Source: Devosia sp. (GTDB taxonomy: Bacteria > Pseudomonadota > Alphaproteobacteria > Rhizobiales > Devosiaceae). Taken from it: a stretch of DNA of 59,134 nt. Shown piece after piece: positions 36,212-45,005 of the stretch; within the stretch, counting starts at the first letter, position 1; each line of letters begins with the position of its first letter. The notes under the pieces are model-generated. The model saw only the letters and a list, made by a program, of their open reading frames with translations. It had not been told where the DNA came from and ran no database searches. The stretch lies in the NCBI RefSeq assembly GCF_028290435.1, contig NZ_JAQGJV010000035.1:1-59134 (forward strand), written 5' to 3'. The position numbers were made by a program, and so were the translations under genes.

Positions 36212-37012
36212 TTATGCCGCGTTCAACTGCCGCTCGCGGCGGATCACTTCGGTCGCCAGCCGCAGATAGGCCTGACTGCCGGCACTTTTCAAGTCATAGA
36301 GCAGCGCCGGCTTGCCATAGGATGGCGCCTCCGCCAACCGCACATTGCGCGGAATGACCGTCTCGTACACCAGATCGCCCATCTCGCTGCGCACGTCCTG
36401 CAACACCTGCTCGCTGAGGCTATTCCGCTTGTCGAACATGGTCATCACCACGCCCTGGATCGACAGCTTTGGGTTCAGCGTCGAACGAATTTGCTCAATG
36501 GTTTGAAGCAGTTGGCTCAAGCCTTCGAGCGCAAAAAACTCGCATTGCAGCGGCACCAGCACCGCATCGGCGGCCACCAGCGAGTTCACAGTCAGCAGGT
36601 TCAGCGACGGCGGGCAGTCGATCAGCACATAGCTCACCGGCTTGCCAGTAATCGTCAACTCATGCAGACCCTTGAAAGCATTGCGCAATTTGAAAGCACG
36701 GTCGCCCTGCCCGGCAATGGTCAGCTCGACGCCGAGCAAGTCCATCGTCGATGGCACGATCGCCACATGCGGCACGCTGGTCATGATCGCGGCCTGCGCA
36801 ACCGTGGCTTCGCCGACCATCAGGTCATACGCCGAAACCTCGCGGTCATTGCGCGAAATCCCCAAGCCCGTCGAGGCATTGCCCTGCGGATCGAGGTCGA
36901 CAATCAACACCCGCTCGCCAACCGCCGCGAGAGCAGTCGCAAGATTGATCGCAGTCGTGGTTTTACCAACGCCGCCCTTCTGGTTCGCCAAAGTCAAAAT
37001 ACGAGGCGCCAA
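36212..37012 (-). CDS. parA: Chromosome-partitioning ATPase ParA
   Basis: ParA is a Walker-type ATPase that binds nucleoid DNA and powers origin segregation. The 266-aa product starts ILTLANQKGGVGKTTTAINL with the deviant Walker A motif KGGVGKTT. LIVDLDPQGNASTG (Walker A') and YVLIDCPPSLNLLTVN (Walker B) follow. There is no N-terminal DNA-binding extension, as expected for the chromosomal type. It starts 26 bp after rsmG and precedes parB. Confidence 0.98.
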   Translation of the reverse strand: MAPRILTLANQKGGVGKTTTAINLATALAAVGERVLIVDLDPQGNASTGLGISRNDREVSAYDLMVGEATVAQAAIMTSVPHVAIVPSTMDLLGVELTIAGQGDRAFKLRNAFKGLHELTITGKPVSYVLIDCPPSLNLLTVNSLVAADAVLVPLQCEFFALEGLSQLLQTIEQIRSTLNPKLSIQGVVMTMFDKRNSLSEQVLQDVRSEMGDLVYETVIPRNVRLAEAPSYGKPALLYDLKSAGSQAYLRLATEVIRRERQLNAA

Positions 37013-37038
37013 GGTACTCTCCAGGAGATTGCCGCTAA

Positions 37039-37686
37039 CTACCTGTTTTTCAAGCTTAAATTGGAAAGCTCGAGCAAAACGCCGTTCGGATCGGTGTCGC
37101 TGGGCAGTATTACCACGTCGTGGTCCCAGACCAAACGCGATTCGGCCAACTCTTCGAGATGTTCACGACCTTTATGGAAAATGGCCCTGGTCTGCGGCCC
37201 AAACAGCGGTCGTGCCATGGCGCAAAGCTCATTCAACGACGCCAAGGCACGGGCGGTGATCACGTCGACCGCGCCAGTTTCACGTGAATCAAGTTCATTG
37301 CTGCGCCGCGACTCAACCGTGACCGCGAGTCCAAGCTCCCGTGCCACCGTCCGCAGAAAGCTGACTTTGCGGCCGTTTGGCTCAACCAGCACGAACTTGA
37401 CTAGGACACCTTTCAGCGCAATTGCCAGCGGCAGCGCCGGAAAACCGCCCCCACTACCCATATCCACGATCAGCCGATCGGTCGGGCGCAGCAGCTTTAG
37501 AACCTGCAGGCTGTCGGCAAAGTGCCGTGTCCATACGGCGTCCAATGTTTCACGTGAAACAAGATTCTGAACCTTCTGCCACTTCCGCAAAAGCCGGGCA
37601 TAAGATTCCAGATCGGCCGCGACCTCATAAACTGGCCGCGACAGGTACTCGGCATAGGCGGAAATCGCCTGCTCGTGCTCTTGCAT
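37039..37686 (-). CDS. rsmG: 16S rRNA (guanine527-N7)-methyltransferase RsmG
   Basis: RsmG (GidB) methylates G527 of 16S rRNA; loss gives low-level streptomycin resistance in several bacteria. The 215-aa protein shows WQKVQNLVSRETLDAVWTRH, SLQVLKLL, the SAM loop VDMGSGGGFPALPLAI, and VTIEPN-like VLVEPNGRKVSFLR. It overlaps the mnmG stop by one base. Two ParB sites lie within its coding sequence, one a perfect parS at codons for LVSRETLD. Confidence 0.96.
   Translation of the reverse strand: MQEHEQAISAYAEYLSRPVYEVAADLESYARLLRKWQKVQNLVSRETLDAVWTRHFADSLQVLKLLRPTDRLIVDMGSGGGFPALPLAIALKGVLVKFVLVEPNGRKVSFLRTVARELGLAVTVESRRSNELDSRETGAVDVITARALASLNELCAMARPLFGPQTRAIFHKGREHLEELAESRLVWDHDVVILPSDTDPNGVLLELSNLSLKNR
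37276..37291. promoter_or_regulatory. parS-like site within rsmG (distal)
   Basis: AGTTTCACGTGAATCA matches the canonical parS at 14 of 16 positions, with one change within the 14-bp core. It lies 270 bp from the perfect parS in the same gene. Confidence 0.7.
37546..37561. promoter_or_regulatory. Perfect parS site within rsmG
   Basis: TGTTTCACGTGAAACA is a full 16-bp match to the universal chromosomal parS consensus, inside the 5' part of rsmG. It is about 0.5 kb upstream of the parA start and about 6.6 kb from the proposed origin. Confidence 0.97.
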
Positions 37687-39548
37687 CAGCTCGCCTTGCG
37701 CAGCGAGCCGCGGCGAATGATCGACAGCATCAAGGTAATCGCCGCCGGTGTCATCCCGTCAATCGCCTGCGCCTGCGCGATGGTCTGCGGACGCTGCGTC
37801 GCCAGCTTCTGCTGCAACTCGGCCGAAAGGCCTGGAATATCGGCATAGTTCAGCTGATCGGGGATCGCCCGTTGCTCATCGCCCCGCACCGCCTCGATAT
37901 CCGCACGCTGCCGATCGAGATAGACCGCATACTGCGCGTCCACCACGAGCTGATCCATGATCATCGGCGCAATTGCCGCAACTTCCGGCCAAAGTCGGGC
38001 GACGTCTGCCGGCTCAACACTCGGATAGGACAGCAGTTCGAAGGCGGTTCGCGCCTTGCCGTCCTCATTGACGTCGATACCAGCCTTGCGAGCAGCATTC
38101 GGCGTCGTGGAAAGGCCCTTGAGCTGCTTGCGACCACTCTCCAGGGCGATAGCCTTGGCCTCGTAATGCGCAGCGCGTTCCTCACCCACCAGCCCGGTAG
38201 CCAGGCCCAGCGACGTCAGCCGCTGATCGGCATTGTCGGCTCGCAAATGCAGCCGGAACTCGGCCCGCGAGGTGAACATACGATAAGGTTCGCTGACACC
38301 GCGCGTCACCAGGTCGTCCACCATGACGCCGAGGTAGCTTTCGGTCCGCGACAGCGTCAGGGCCTCACGTCCGGCTGCCGCCAGTGCCGCATTGGCGCCA
38401 GCCAGCAGGCCTTGGGCGCCGGCCTCTTCATAGCCGGTGGTGCCATTGATCTGGCCTGCGAGGTAAAGACCCGGCTGGCGCTTTACCTCGAGCGTCAGCT
38501 TCAGCTCGCGCGGATCGACATGGTCATATTCGATCGCATAGCCGGGCCGGATGATGGTGACGTTTTCCAGCCCCGGCATGGAGCGCAGAAACTGCTCCTG
38601 CACATCCGCCGGCAGCGAAGTCGACAACCCGTTCGGATAGACGGTCGGATCGTCAAGCCCCTCAGGCTCCAGGAAAATCTGATGGCTGTCGCGATCGGCG
38701 AAGCGAACCACCTTGTCCTCGATCGACGGGCAATACCGCGGTCCTCGACTTTGGATTCGCCCTGAATACATTGCGGAGCGATGAATATTATCGCTGATGA
38801 TCCGGTGCGTTTCAGTCGTGGTCCGCGTAATATGGCAGGAGACCTGCGGCGTGGTGATCGCGGCGGTAAACGCCGAGAACGGCTCGGGCGGCGTATCGCC
38901 CGGCTGGCTTTCCAGCACCGAATAATCAATCGTGCGACCATCAAGTCGTGCCGGCGTGCCGGTCTTGAGGCGGCCCAACTGCAGGCCCAGTTCCTCCAGC
39001 CGCGTCGACAGGCCGAGAACCGGCTTTTCGCCAAGGCGGCCGGCCGGCGTCGTTTCCTCGCCACGATGGATCAGGCCGCGCAGGAAGGTGCCGGTGGTCA
39101 GCACCGCCGCCTTGGTGCCAAAGCGGCGACCGTCCAGCAGCACAACGCCGGACACGACGCCGTCCGTCACCTCGATGTCGTCGACTTCACCCTCAATCAC
39201 GTCGAGATCGGGCTGTGCCGTAATAGCCGCCTGCATGGCCTGCCTATAGAGCTTTCGATCGGCCTGGGCGCGCGGACCCCGCACGGCAGGGCCCTTGCGG
39301 CGGTTCAACACCCGGAACTGAATGCCAGCGGCGTCGGCGACGCGGCCCATCAGGCCATCGAGCGCGTCGATCTCGCGCACCAGATGGCCCTTGCCAAGAC
39401 CGCCAATGGCGGGGTTGCAGCTCATTTCGCCAATGGTGCTGAACTTATGGGTGATGAGTGCCGTCGGGACACCGAGACGTGCCGAGGCCGCAGCGGCCTC
39501 GCAGCCGGCATGGCCTCCCCCAACAACGATGACGGCATAGTCGCTCAT
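37686..39548 (-). CDS. mnmG: tRNA uridine-5-carboxymethylaminomethyl modification enzyme MnmG (GidA)
   Basis: MnmG, with MnmE, installs cmnm5 on the wobble uridine of certain tRNAs using FAD, NADH and glycine or ammonia. The 620-aa protein begins with the FAD loop [14 protein letters not shown] and has [25 protein letters not shown] sequence near 60 and [10 protein letters not shown]. Later motifs include [31 protein letters not shown] and [14 protein letters not shown]. It precedes rsmG, parA and parB, the usual origin-proximal order. Confidence 0.98.
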   Translation of the reverse strand: MSDYAVIVVGGGHAGCEAAAASARLGVPTALITHKFSTIGEMSCNPAIGGLGKGHLVREIDALDGLMGRVADAAGIQFRVLNRRKGPAVRGPRAQADRKLYRQAMQAAITAQPDLDVIEGEVDDIEVTDGVVSGVVLLDGRRFGTKAAVLTTGTFLRGLIHRGEETTPAGRLGEKPVLGLSTRLEELGLQLGRLKTGTPARLDGRTIDYSVLESQPGDTPPEPFSAFTAAITTPQVSCHITRTTTETHRIISDNIHRSAMYSGRIQSRGPRYCPSIEDKVVRFADRDSHQIFLEPEGLDDPTVYPNGLSTSLPADVQEQFLRSMPGLENVTIIRPGYAIEYDHVDPRELKLTLEVKRQPGLYLAGQINGTTGYEEAGAQGLLAGANAALAAAGREALTLSRTESYLGVMVDDLVTRGVSEPYRMFTSRAEFRLHLRADNADQRLTSLGLATGLVGEERAAHYEAKAIALESGRKQLKGLSTTPNAARKAGIDVNEDGKARTAFELLSYPSVEPADVARLWPEVAAIAPMIMDQLVVDAQYAVYLDRQRADIEAVRGDEQRAIPDQLNYADIPGLSAELQQKLATQRPQTIAQAQAIDGMTPAAITLMLSIIRRGSLRKAS

Positions 39549-39581
39549 GGTGCAGATCTCCGAGCGCGCTCAATAGTCCAA

Positions 39582-39597
39582 TGTTTCACGTGAATCA
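39582..39597. promoter_or_regulatory. parS-like site in the mnmE-mnmG gap
   Basis: TGTTTCACGTGAATCA matches 15 of 16 bases of parS. It sits 34 bp upstream of the mnmG start, where ParB binding could also affect transcription. Confidence 0.8.
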
Positions 39598-39650
39598 ATT
39601 CGCGCGTCTAATAAGCAGCCATGTGAGCGCGTCTCACATCGGGCTTCTGG

Positions 39651-39666
39651 TGTTTCACGTGAATCA
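39651..39666. promoter_or_regulatory. parS-like site overlapping the mnmE stop codon
   Basis: TGTTTCACGTGAATCA is identical to the site at 39582. The final TCA is the complement of the mnmE TGA stop. The two identical sites start 69 bp apart in the same direction. Confidence 0.8.
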
Positions 39667-40962
39667 TTTCCCGATGCAGAAGCTGGCAAACAGCCGGTCC
39701 AGCACGCGCTCCGCATCGATCCGCCCAACCAGGCGCTCAAGGGATTGCGATGCAATCCGCAGCGACTCCGCAGCCAACTCCGGGTCGCCGAGCGCCAGCT
39801 TGGCCCTCGACAAGGCGGTCCCGGCCTCATCCAGCGCGGCCCGATCGCGCTCGCGACTGACCAGTATCGGTTCGCCCGATCCGGACTGTTCCGACGCAAA
39901 CGCGGTCAGCCGCGCAAGCAAGTCATCAAGACCATCCTTCGACTGCGTCGACAGGGCCAGATCAACATAGTCGGCCGAGCGGCCCAGATCGGACTTGGTG
40001 CCGATGCGCCAGACCGGTGCGCCGAAGGGGGCAATGAAGTCGACATCGGCCACGTCAGGCGCCACCAGCCAAAGTACCAGGTTCGCCTGTTCGATTTCGG
40101 CCTGAGCGCGGCGAACACCCTCGGCTTCTGCCTTGCTCGCGGTCTCTCGCAAGCCGGCCAGATCGAGGAAGATCACCAACTGGCTGCCAATATCGATGGG
40201 GACCTCACGCACATCGCGCGTGGTGCCGGGCTCATCGGTGACGATGGCGATATCCGACTTGGCCAGGGCATTGAGCAGGCTGGATTTCCCCACGTTCGGC
40301 GCGCCGGCCAAAGCCACGCGCAGGCCCTCACGGACGATGCGGCCACGCTCAACCGTGCCCAGCGCCGCGCCGATGGACTGCGCCAGCGCGTCGAGGTTCT
40401 GCGCAAAGCTCGCTGGCAGTTCACCGACATCGCCTTCATCGGAAAAATCCAGACGCGCCTCGATTTCCGCGCGCAAATCCAGCAATTGGTCGCGCCAGTG
40501 ATCGACTTGAGCGGTCAGCCCGCCCTCCAGCCGCGCAATGGCCTGGCGCCGCTGGTTTTCGGTCTCGGCATCGAGCAGATCGCCCAAGCCCTCGATTTCA
40601 ACCAGATCCAGCTTACCGTTCTCAAACGCGCGCCGGGTGAACTCCCCGGCTTCCGCCAACCGCGCGCCCAGGCTGGTACACAGCCTCAGGATGGCCCGCA
40701 CGCCCGCGGGTGAGCCATGCACCTGCAATTCGGCGCAATCCTCGCCGGTGAAGCTATGCGGTGCAGCAAAGTACGCGACGAGGCCGCGATCCAGCGCCGT
40801 ATCGGTACCTATTGGCCGCAACGTCAAACGGCGGGGTTTTGGGACCCCGCCGGCTATCGCGTTGAGAATATTGGGAACATCGGGCCCCGAGAGCCGGATC
40901 ACCGCCACGCCCGCGGGGACGGCCCCCGAAGACAGCGCGACGATGGTATCGCCGTCGCGCAT
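39664..40962 (-). CDS. mnmE: tRNA modification GTPase MnmE (TrmE)
   Basis: MnmE is the GTPase partner of MnmG. In 432 aa, an N-terminal folate-binding domain (TIVALSSGAVPAGVAVIRLSG, GEFTRRAFENGKLDL) is followed by helices with an inserted G domain. That domain has GAPNVGKSSLLNAL near 225, EPGTTRD, and DLAGLRET where DTAG is usual (Thr to Leu). The C-terminal FCIGK motif that binds formyl-folate is intact. It lies 115 bp upstream of mnmG; that gap contains a parS-like site, and a second overlaps the mnmE stop. Confidence 0.97.
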   Translation of the reverse strand: MRDGDTIVALSSGAVPAGVAVIRLSGPDVPNILNAIAGGVPKPRRLTLRPIGTDTALDRGLVAYFAAPHSFTGEDCAELQVHGSPAGVRAILRLCTSLGARLAEAGEFTRRAFENGKLDLVEIEGLGDLLDAETENQRRQAIARLEGGLTAQVDHWRDQLLDLRAEIEARLDFSDEGDVGELPASFAQNLDALAQSIGAALGTVERGRIVREGLRVALAGAPNVGKSSLLNALAKSDIAIVTDEPGTTRDVREVPIDIGSQLVIFLDLAGLRETASKAEAEGVRRAQAEIEQANLVLWLVAPDVADVDFIAPFGAPVWRIGTKSDLGRSADYVDLALSTQSKDGLDDLLARLTAFASEQSGSGEPILVSRERDRAALDEAGTALSRAKLALGDPELAAESLRIASQSLERLVGRIDAERVLDRLFASFCIGK

Positions 40963-41023
40963 GTCTTAGTGCCGCAAGGCTTGGTGCGAAAAACCGGTTA
41001 CCACTTTTTCGCGCCTTGCTCTG

Positions 41024-42289
41024 TTAGGTGTTCATCGAGTCGAAGAAATCGGAATTCGTCTTGGTCTGGCGGATCTTGTCCATCAGGAATTCCATCGCGT
41101 CGATCGTGCCCATCGGGGTCAGGATACGGCGCAGAACGTACATCTTCTTGAGGATATCGGGCTCGACCAGCAGTTCTTCCTTACGCGTGCCCGACTTGGT
41201 GATGTCGAGCGCTGGGAAGACGCGCTTGTCCGCAACCTTGCGATCGAGGATGATTTCCGAGTTACCCGTGCCCTTGAATTCTTCAAAGATCACTTCGTCC
41301 ATGCGCGAGCCGGTATCGATCAGCGCGGTCGAGATGATGGTCAGCGAACCACCATCCTCGATATTACGCGCCGCGCCGAAAAAACGCTTCGGGCGCTGCA
41401 AGGCATTGGCATCGACGCCGCCAGTCAGAACCTTGCCGGACGATGGGACAACGGTGTTGTAGGCGCGGCCGAGGCGGGTGATCGAATCGAGCAGGATGAC
41501 CACGTCGCGCTTGTGTTCGACGAGGCGCTTGGCCTTTTCGATCACCATTTCGGCGACCTGGACGTGGCGCGATGCCGGCTCGTCGAAGGTGGAGGAGATA
41601 ACCTCGCCCTTCACCGAGCGCTGCATATCGGTGACTTCCTCGGGCCGCTCGTCGATCAGCAACACGATGAGGTAGCATTCGGGATGATTGGTGGCGATCG
41701 ACTGTGCAATATTCTGCAACAGTACGGTTTTACCGGTACGTGGCGGCGCAACAATCAGCGCGCGCTGACCCTTGCCGAGTGGCGCCACCAGATCAAGGAT
41801 TCGCGCCGAGCGATCCTTGAGCGTGGGATCCGGCAGTTCCATACGAAGCCGTTCCTCGGGATAAAGCGGCGTCAGATTGTCGAAGTTGACCTTGTGGCGA
41901 ACCGCCTCGGGGTCTTCGAAATTGATGGTCGAAACCTTGAGCAGCGCAAAATAGCGCTCACCTTCCTTGGGAGAGCGAATCTCGCCCTCGACCGTATCGC
42001 CGGTGCGCAGGCCGAACCGGCGGATCTGACTGGGGCTGACATAGATATCGTCGGGACCCGGCAGGTAATTGGCATCGGGGGAGCGCAGGAAGCCAAACCC
42101 ATCGGGGAGGACTTCGACGACGCCTTCGCCAGTGATATCGATATCCTTAGCGGCGAGTTCCTTGAGGATGGCAAACATTAATTCCTGTTTGCGCATGGTC
42201 GAAGCGTTTTCGACCTCGTGTTCTTCGGCGAACACCAGCAGCTCGGCCGGGGATTTGGCTTTGAGCTCACTGAGCTTCATATTCTGCAT
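41024..42289 (-). CDS. rho: Transcription termination factor Rho
   Basis: Rho is the hexameric RNA helicase that ends many transcripts. The 421-aa protein has the Rho_N domain ([19 protein letters not shown]), the cold-shock-like RNA-binding fold ([24 protein letters not shown] within 68-95), Walker [13 protein letters not shown] near 186, and [13 protein letters not shown]. The C-terminal [12 protein letters not shown] is standard. ATG 42280 (third in-frame codon further) is a possible alternative start. It is downstream of hemE-hemJ in direction of transcription. Confidence 0.98.
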   Translation of the reverse strand: MQNMKLSELKAKSPAELLVFAEEHEVENASTMRKQELMFAILKELAAKDIDITGEGVVEVLPDGFGFLRSPDANYLPGPDDIYVSPSQIRRFGLRTGDTVEGEIRSPKEGERYFALLKVSTINFEDPEAVRHKVNFDNLTPLYPEERLRMELPDPTLKDRSARILDLVAPLGKGQRALIVAPPRTGKTVLLQNIAQSIATNHPECYLIVLLIDERPEEVTDMQRSVKGEVISSTFDEPASRHVQVAEMVIEKAKRLVEHKRDVVILLDSITRLGRAYNTVVPSSGKVLTGGVDANALQRPKRFFGAARNIEDGGSLTIISTALIDTGSRMDEVIFEEFKGTGNSEIILDRKVADKRVFPALDITKSGTRKEELLVEPDILKKMYVLRRILTPMGTIDAMEFLMDKIRQTKTNSDFFDSMNT

Positions 42290-42445
42290 GTGGTGGATGA
42301 CCCTTTAGGGAAATCGGAATGAGTCGAAAATTTGGGATGGGTAGGCACCACACAGCGGCCGGGGAGGCCGAGACAATCTTGATGCGTTGACCAGCATGTA
42401 GCGTGATCCGGCGTCACTTTCAAGATTGAAACAACACCGCAGCAC

Positions 42446-42461
42446 GGATTCACGTGAAACG
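42446..42461. promoter_or_regulatory. parS-like site upstream of rho
   Basis: GGATTCACGTGAAACG has the 14-bp core GATTCACGTGAAAC, the same variant as other sites but in opposite orientation. It lies in the 206-bp rho-hemJ gap, 1.5 kb from the proposed origin. Confidence 0.75.
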
Positions 42462-42495
42462 CCGGCCGATTGATCCGCGTCCCTCTGCGGTCAAC

Positions 42496-42921
42496 TCAGA
42501 ACGGCTTAACGATGACCATGATGACGATGATGATCATCGCCACGGTCGGAACCTCGTTGATCATGCGGAAAAACTTGGCCGGCCGTTCATTTTTATCGGC
42601 GGCAAATTCCTTGTAACAGCGCGCCAGAAAACCGTGAAAGCCGGCCAGCGCCAGTACGAACGCCGCCTTGACCCAGGGCCAACCCTGCGACCAGTCAACG
42701 ACACCCGAACTCACCAGCCCAATGCCGAACAGAAACGTTGCGATCATCGCCGGGGTCATGATGCCGCGCAGCAGGCGGCGCTCCATCACCTTGAAGGTTT
42801 CCGACTGCACCGAGCCCTTTTCGGCGCTGGCGTGATAGACGAACAGCCGCGGCAGATAGAGCATGCCCGCCATCCAAGCGATCACCGAAATGACATGCAG
42901 CGCCTTGATCCATTCGATCAT
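42496..42921 (-). CDS. hemJ: HemJ-type protoporphyrinogen IX oxidase
   Basis: HemJ oxidises protoporphyrinogen IX to protoporphyrin IX in the membrane and is common in alphaproteobacteria. The 141-aa protein has about four membrane segments, with the conserved His in IKALHVISVIAWMAGMLYLPRLFVYH, ERRLLRGIMTPAM and the Lys-containing WVKAAFVLALAGFHGFL. It overlaps the hemE stop by 4 bp (ATGA), so the two haem genes are coupled. Confidence 0.94.
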   Translation of the reverse strand: MIEWIKALHVISVIAWMAGMLYLPRLFVYHASAEKGSVQSETFKVMERRLLRGIMTPAMIATFLFGIGLVSSGVVDWSQGWPWVKAAFVLALAGFHGFLARCYKEFAADKNERPAKFFRMINEVPTVAMIIIVIMVIVKPF

Positions 42922-43958
42922 GACGATTTCCCCTTAACCAGATCGACCAGTTTTGCCACATGCTCAATCGGCGTTTCCGGCACGATACCATGGCCCAGAT
43001 TGAAAATATGCGGCCGATCGGCAAAGGCCGCAATGATCTCCCGGGCGCGATTTTCCATCTGCGCGCCGCCTGCTACCAGCCGCAGCGGATCCAGATTCCC
43101 CTGGACCGGCACACCAGCTGGAACATGATCGGCCGCAAATTTCAGCGGCGTCGCGTAATCGAGGCCAACCGCATTAACCCCGGTAGCTTTGACATAGGCT
43201 GCGATATTGCCCGCCGCACCGCGCGGGAAGCCGATGATCGGCGCATTGGGCACGCGGGCCCGCACGCCTTCGACGATCCGCAGATTGGGCGCGATGACCT
43301 GGCTGGCAAACGCCACCTCGTCGAGATTGAGCGCCCAACTCTCGAACAATTGCACCACATCGGCGCCCGCCTCGAACTGCGCCACCAGATAATCAATGCT
43401 CGCCGCCACCAGAATATCGATCAGCGTGGCGAAGGCGTCGGGATGGCGCAAGGCGAACAGCCGCGCCGCCGCCTGGTCAGGCGATCCCTTGCCACCGATC
43501 ATGTAGGTCGCCACGGTCCAGGGCGACCCGCAGAAGCCGATCAGGGTCTTTTGGGGCTCCAGTGCCGCCCGCAGGCGCCGCAAGGTCTCCAGCACCGGTG
43601 CCACATGCTCCAGCACGCGCTCGGGTCTTAATGTCCCAAGCGTCTCTGCGGTGATGGGGTCCAGCACCGGGCCTTCTCCGACCTCGAAGCGAACCGATTG
43701 TCCCAGCGCATCGGGAATGACCAAAATATCGGAAAACATGATCGCTGCATCAAGATCGAACCGGCGCAGCGGCTGCAGGCTGACCTCGACCGCCAGGTCC
43801 GGCGTGTAGCACAGGTCCAAAAATCCCTTGGAGCGCGCGCGCACCTCCCGGTACTCCGGCAGATAACGTCCCGCCTGGCGCATGATCCAGATTGGTGGCC
43901 GCTCTTGGCGGTTTCCCAGCACTGCAGCGAGCAGCGGCTTATGGACAGGAGCGCTCAC
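42918..43958 (-). CDS. hemE: Uroporphyrinogen decarboxylase
   Basis: HemE decarboxylates uroporphyrinogen III to coproporphyrinogen III. The 346-aa protein has PPIWIMRQAGRYLPEYR near the N-terminus, the metal-free active-site segment AAIMFSDILVIPDALGQ, GFCGSPWTVATYMIGG, and the late GNLDPLRLVAGG and FNLGHGIVPETP. In Caulobacter and relatives hemE borders the chromosomal origin. Here too it is the last leftward gene before the proposed oriC. Confidence 0.98.
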   Translation of the reverse strand: MSAPVHKPLLAAVLGNRQERPPIWIMRQAGRYLPEYREVRARSKGFLDLCYTPDLAVEVSLQPLRRFDLDAAIMFSDILVIPDALGQSVRFEVGEGPVLDPITAETLGTLRPERVLEHVAPVLETLRRLRAALEPQKTLIGFCGSPWTVATYMIGGKGSPDQAAARLFALRHPDAFATLIDILVAASIDYLVAQFEAGADVVQLFESWALNLDEVAFASQVIAPNLRIVEGVRARVPNAPIIGFPRGAAGNIAAYVKATGVNAVGLDYATPLKFAADHVPAGVPVQGNLDPLRLVAGGAQMENRAREIIAAFADRPHIFNLGHGIVPETPIEHVAKLVDLVKGKSS

Positions 43959-44088
43959 GCGCCCTTCCCTTCCAAAGCCCTAAAGAGAAGTCTTAGACTT
44001 AGTATTTGTATTATCATGGCGGTGTTTTGCATCAATTCATTGCCGTCCACAATCGCCCCTCCGGCGACAGATGGGCGCAGCAGTTTGG

Positions 44089-44103
44089 TTAACGGGGTGT
44101 GAA
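44089..44103. promoter_or_regulatory. CtrA-box-like site in oriC (7/8)
   Basis: TTAA-CGGGGTG-TGAA fits the CtrA consensus TTAA-N7-TTAA with one mismatch. Confidence 0.5.
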
Positions 44104-44147
44104 TAGCTTGTGGGCCTGGGACGATCCAAGGCGCGCCGCCACAAGAG

Positions 44148-44162
44148 TTAACGCTTCATTAA
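44148..44162. promoter_or_regulatory. Perfect CtrA box in oriC
   Basis: TTAACGCTTCATTAA is an exact TTAA-N7-TTAA. In Caulobacter, CtrA bound to such boxes in the origin silences initiation in swarmer cells. The same control is inferred here. Confidence 0.75.
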
Positions 44163-44290
44163 TTCGGGACTCGCCGGAGTCCAGCGGAGTCTTGGCCTGT
44201 GTAAAAGCGCTTGGCGCCAGGATCGCGCCGTTGCGGAGTTTTCCCCACTCTTGTCCCCAGCCCGGTTTCGCCGGGGGCCGAGTCCAAATG

Positions 44291-44305
44291 TTAATGTTTT
44301 GATAA
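44291..44305. promoter_or_regulatory. CtrA-box-like site in oriC (7/8)
   Basis: TTAA-TGTTTTG-ATAA followed by C has one mismatch to the CtrA consensus and lies 143 bp from the perfect box (start to start). Confidence 0.5.
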
Positions 44306-44381
44306 CCAAGTCGAACAAGTCGGGCCCAAGGCCAAAACCATGAGTCATTATCACAGGTGGGCCTTGAGCTGGGGATGACAG

Positions 44382-44390
44382 TGTGGAAAA
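44382..44390 (-). promoter_or_regulatory. DnaA-box-like nonamer
   Basis: Read on the minus strand this is TTTTCCACA, an 8/9 match to the DnaA box TTATCCACA. It lies just upstream of maf at the right edge of the proposed origin. Confidence 0.6.
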
Positions 44391-44399
44391 CCTAGTCCC

Positions 44400-45005
44400 A
44401 TGTTGATCCTCGCTTCTGCCAGCGCCGCCAGAAAAACCCTGCTGACTCAAGCCGGTCTGGTGTTTTCGACTATGCCCGCCGACATCGATGAACGCGCGCT
44501 GGAAAGCGCCGCCCACGAGGCAGGCGCCGATGGTCGCGACAACGCCCTGCTGCTCGCCAAAGCCAAGGCGGCCGCTGTCGCCAAAACCCATCCCGGCGCC
44601 TTTGTGATCGGCGCCGATCAAACCCTGGCCCTCGGCACTGAGCTCTTGCACAAGCCCGTCAATCGCGCCGATGCGGCGCTCCAGCTCGACCGGCTCAAGG
44701 GCAAGACCCACCGCCTGCATGCCGCCGTCACCCTGGTGCAGGACGATGTGCTGCTATGGTCCGATATCCAGACGGCCGAGCTGACGATGCGCGAGTTTTC
44801 CGACGCCGACCGCGATGACGTGCTGGCCCGCGAGGGCGAAGGCATTCTGTCCTCGGTGGGTGGCTATCGCCTAGAAGGACCCTCGATCCGCCTGTTCGAG
44901 GCCATTAGCGGCGACTATTTCACGATTCTGGGCCTGCCCTTGCTGCCGCTGCTGGCCGCCTTGCGCGAATTTGCCCCCGAAGTGCTCAAGGACCAGACGG
45001 CGTGA
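44400..45005 (+). CDS. maf: Maf-like nucleoside triphosphate pyrophosphatase
   Basis: Maf proteins hydrolyse non-canonical or modified nucleoside triphosphates to monophosphates. The 201-aa product starts LILASASAARKTLL, the family signature, and has VIGADQTLAL, KPVNRADAALQLDRLKGKTH and ILSSVGGYRLEGPS. It is the first rightward gene after the proposed origin. Its stop is overlapped by the aroE GTG start. Confidence 0.95.
   Translation: MLILASASAARKTLLTQAGLVFSTMPADIDERALESAAHEAGADGRDNALLLAKAKAAAVAKTHPGAFVIGADQTLALGTELLHKPVNRADAALQLDRLKGKTHRLHAAVTLVQDDVLLWSDIQTAELTMREFSDADRDDVLAREGEGILSSVGGYRLEGPSIRLFEAISGDYFTILGLPLLPLLAALREFAPEVLKDQTA

Larger units (their letters stand above)
43959..44399. 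other. oriC: Probable chromosomal replication origin (oriC)
   Basis: This 441-bp gap lies between leftward hemE and rightward maf, the same address as the Caulobacter origin. It holds one perfect CtrA box (44148-44162) and two 7/8 matches (44089-44103, TTAA-N7-TGAA; 44291-44305, TTAA-N7-ATAA). It also has a DnaA-box match (44382-44390), several 7/9 DnaA-box-like nonamers, and TCCCCA-type hexamers at 44242 and 44254 and, inverted, at 44370. An AT-rich stretch (about 43981-44040) could be the unwinding element. No ORF is evident. Confidence 0.8.

Noticed and set aside
42374..42428. CAATCTTGA...TCAAGATTG inverted pair upstream of rho as an operator
   Set aside because: The arms are 37 bp apart and short; it may be chance, and no supporting signal is present.
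44348..44356. TTATCACAG as a DnaA box
   Set aside because: It matches the consensus TTATCCACA only in the first five bases; the 44382 site is much better.
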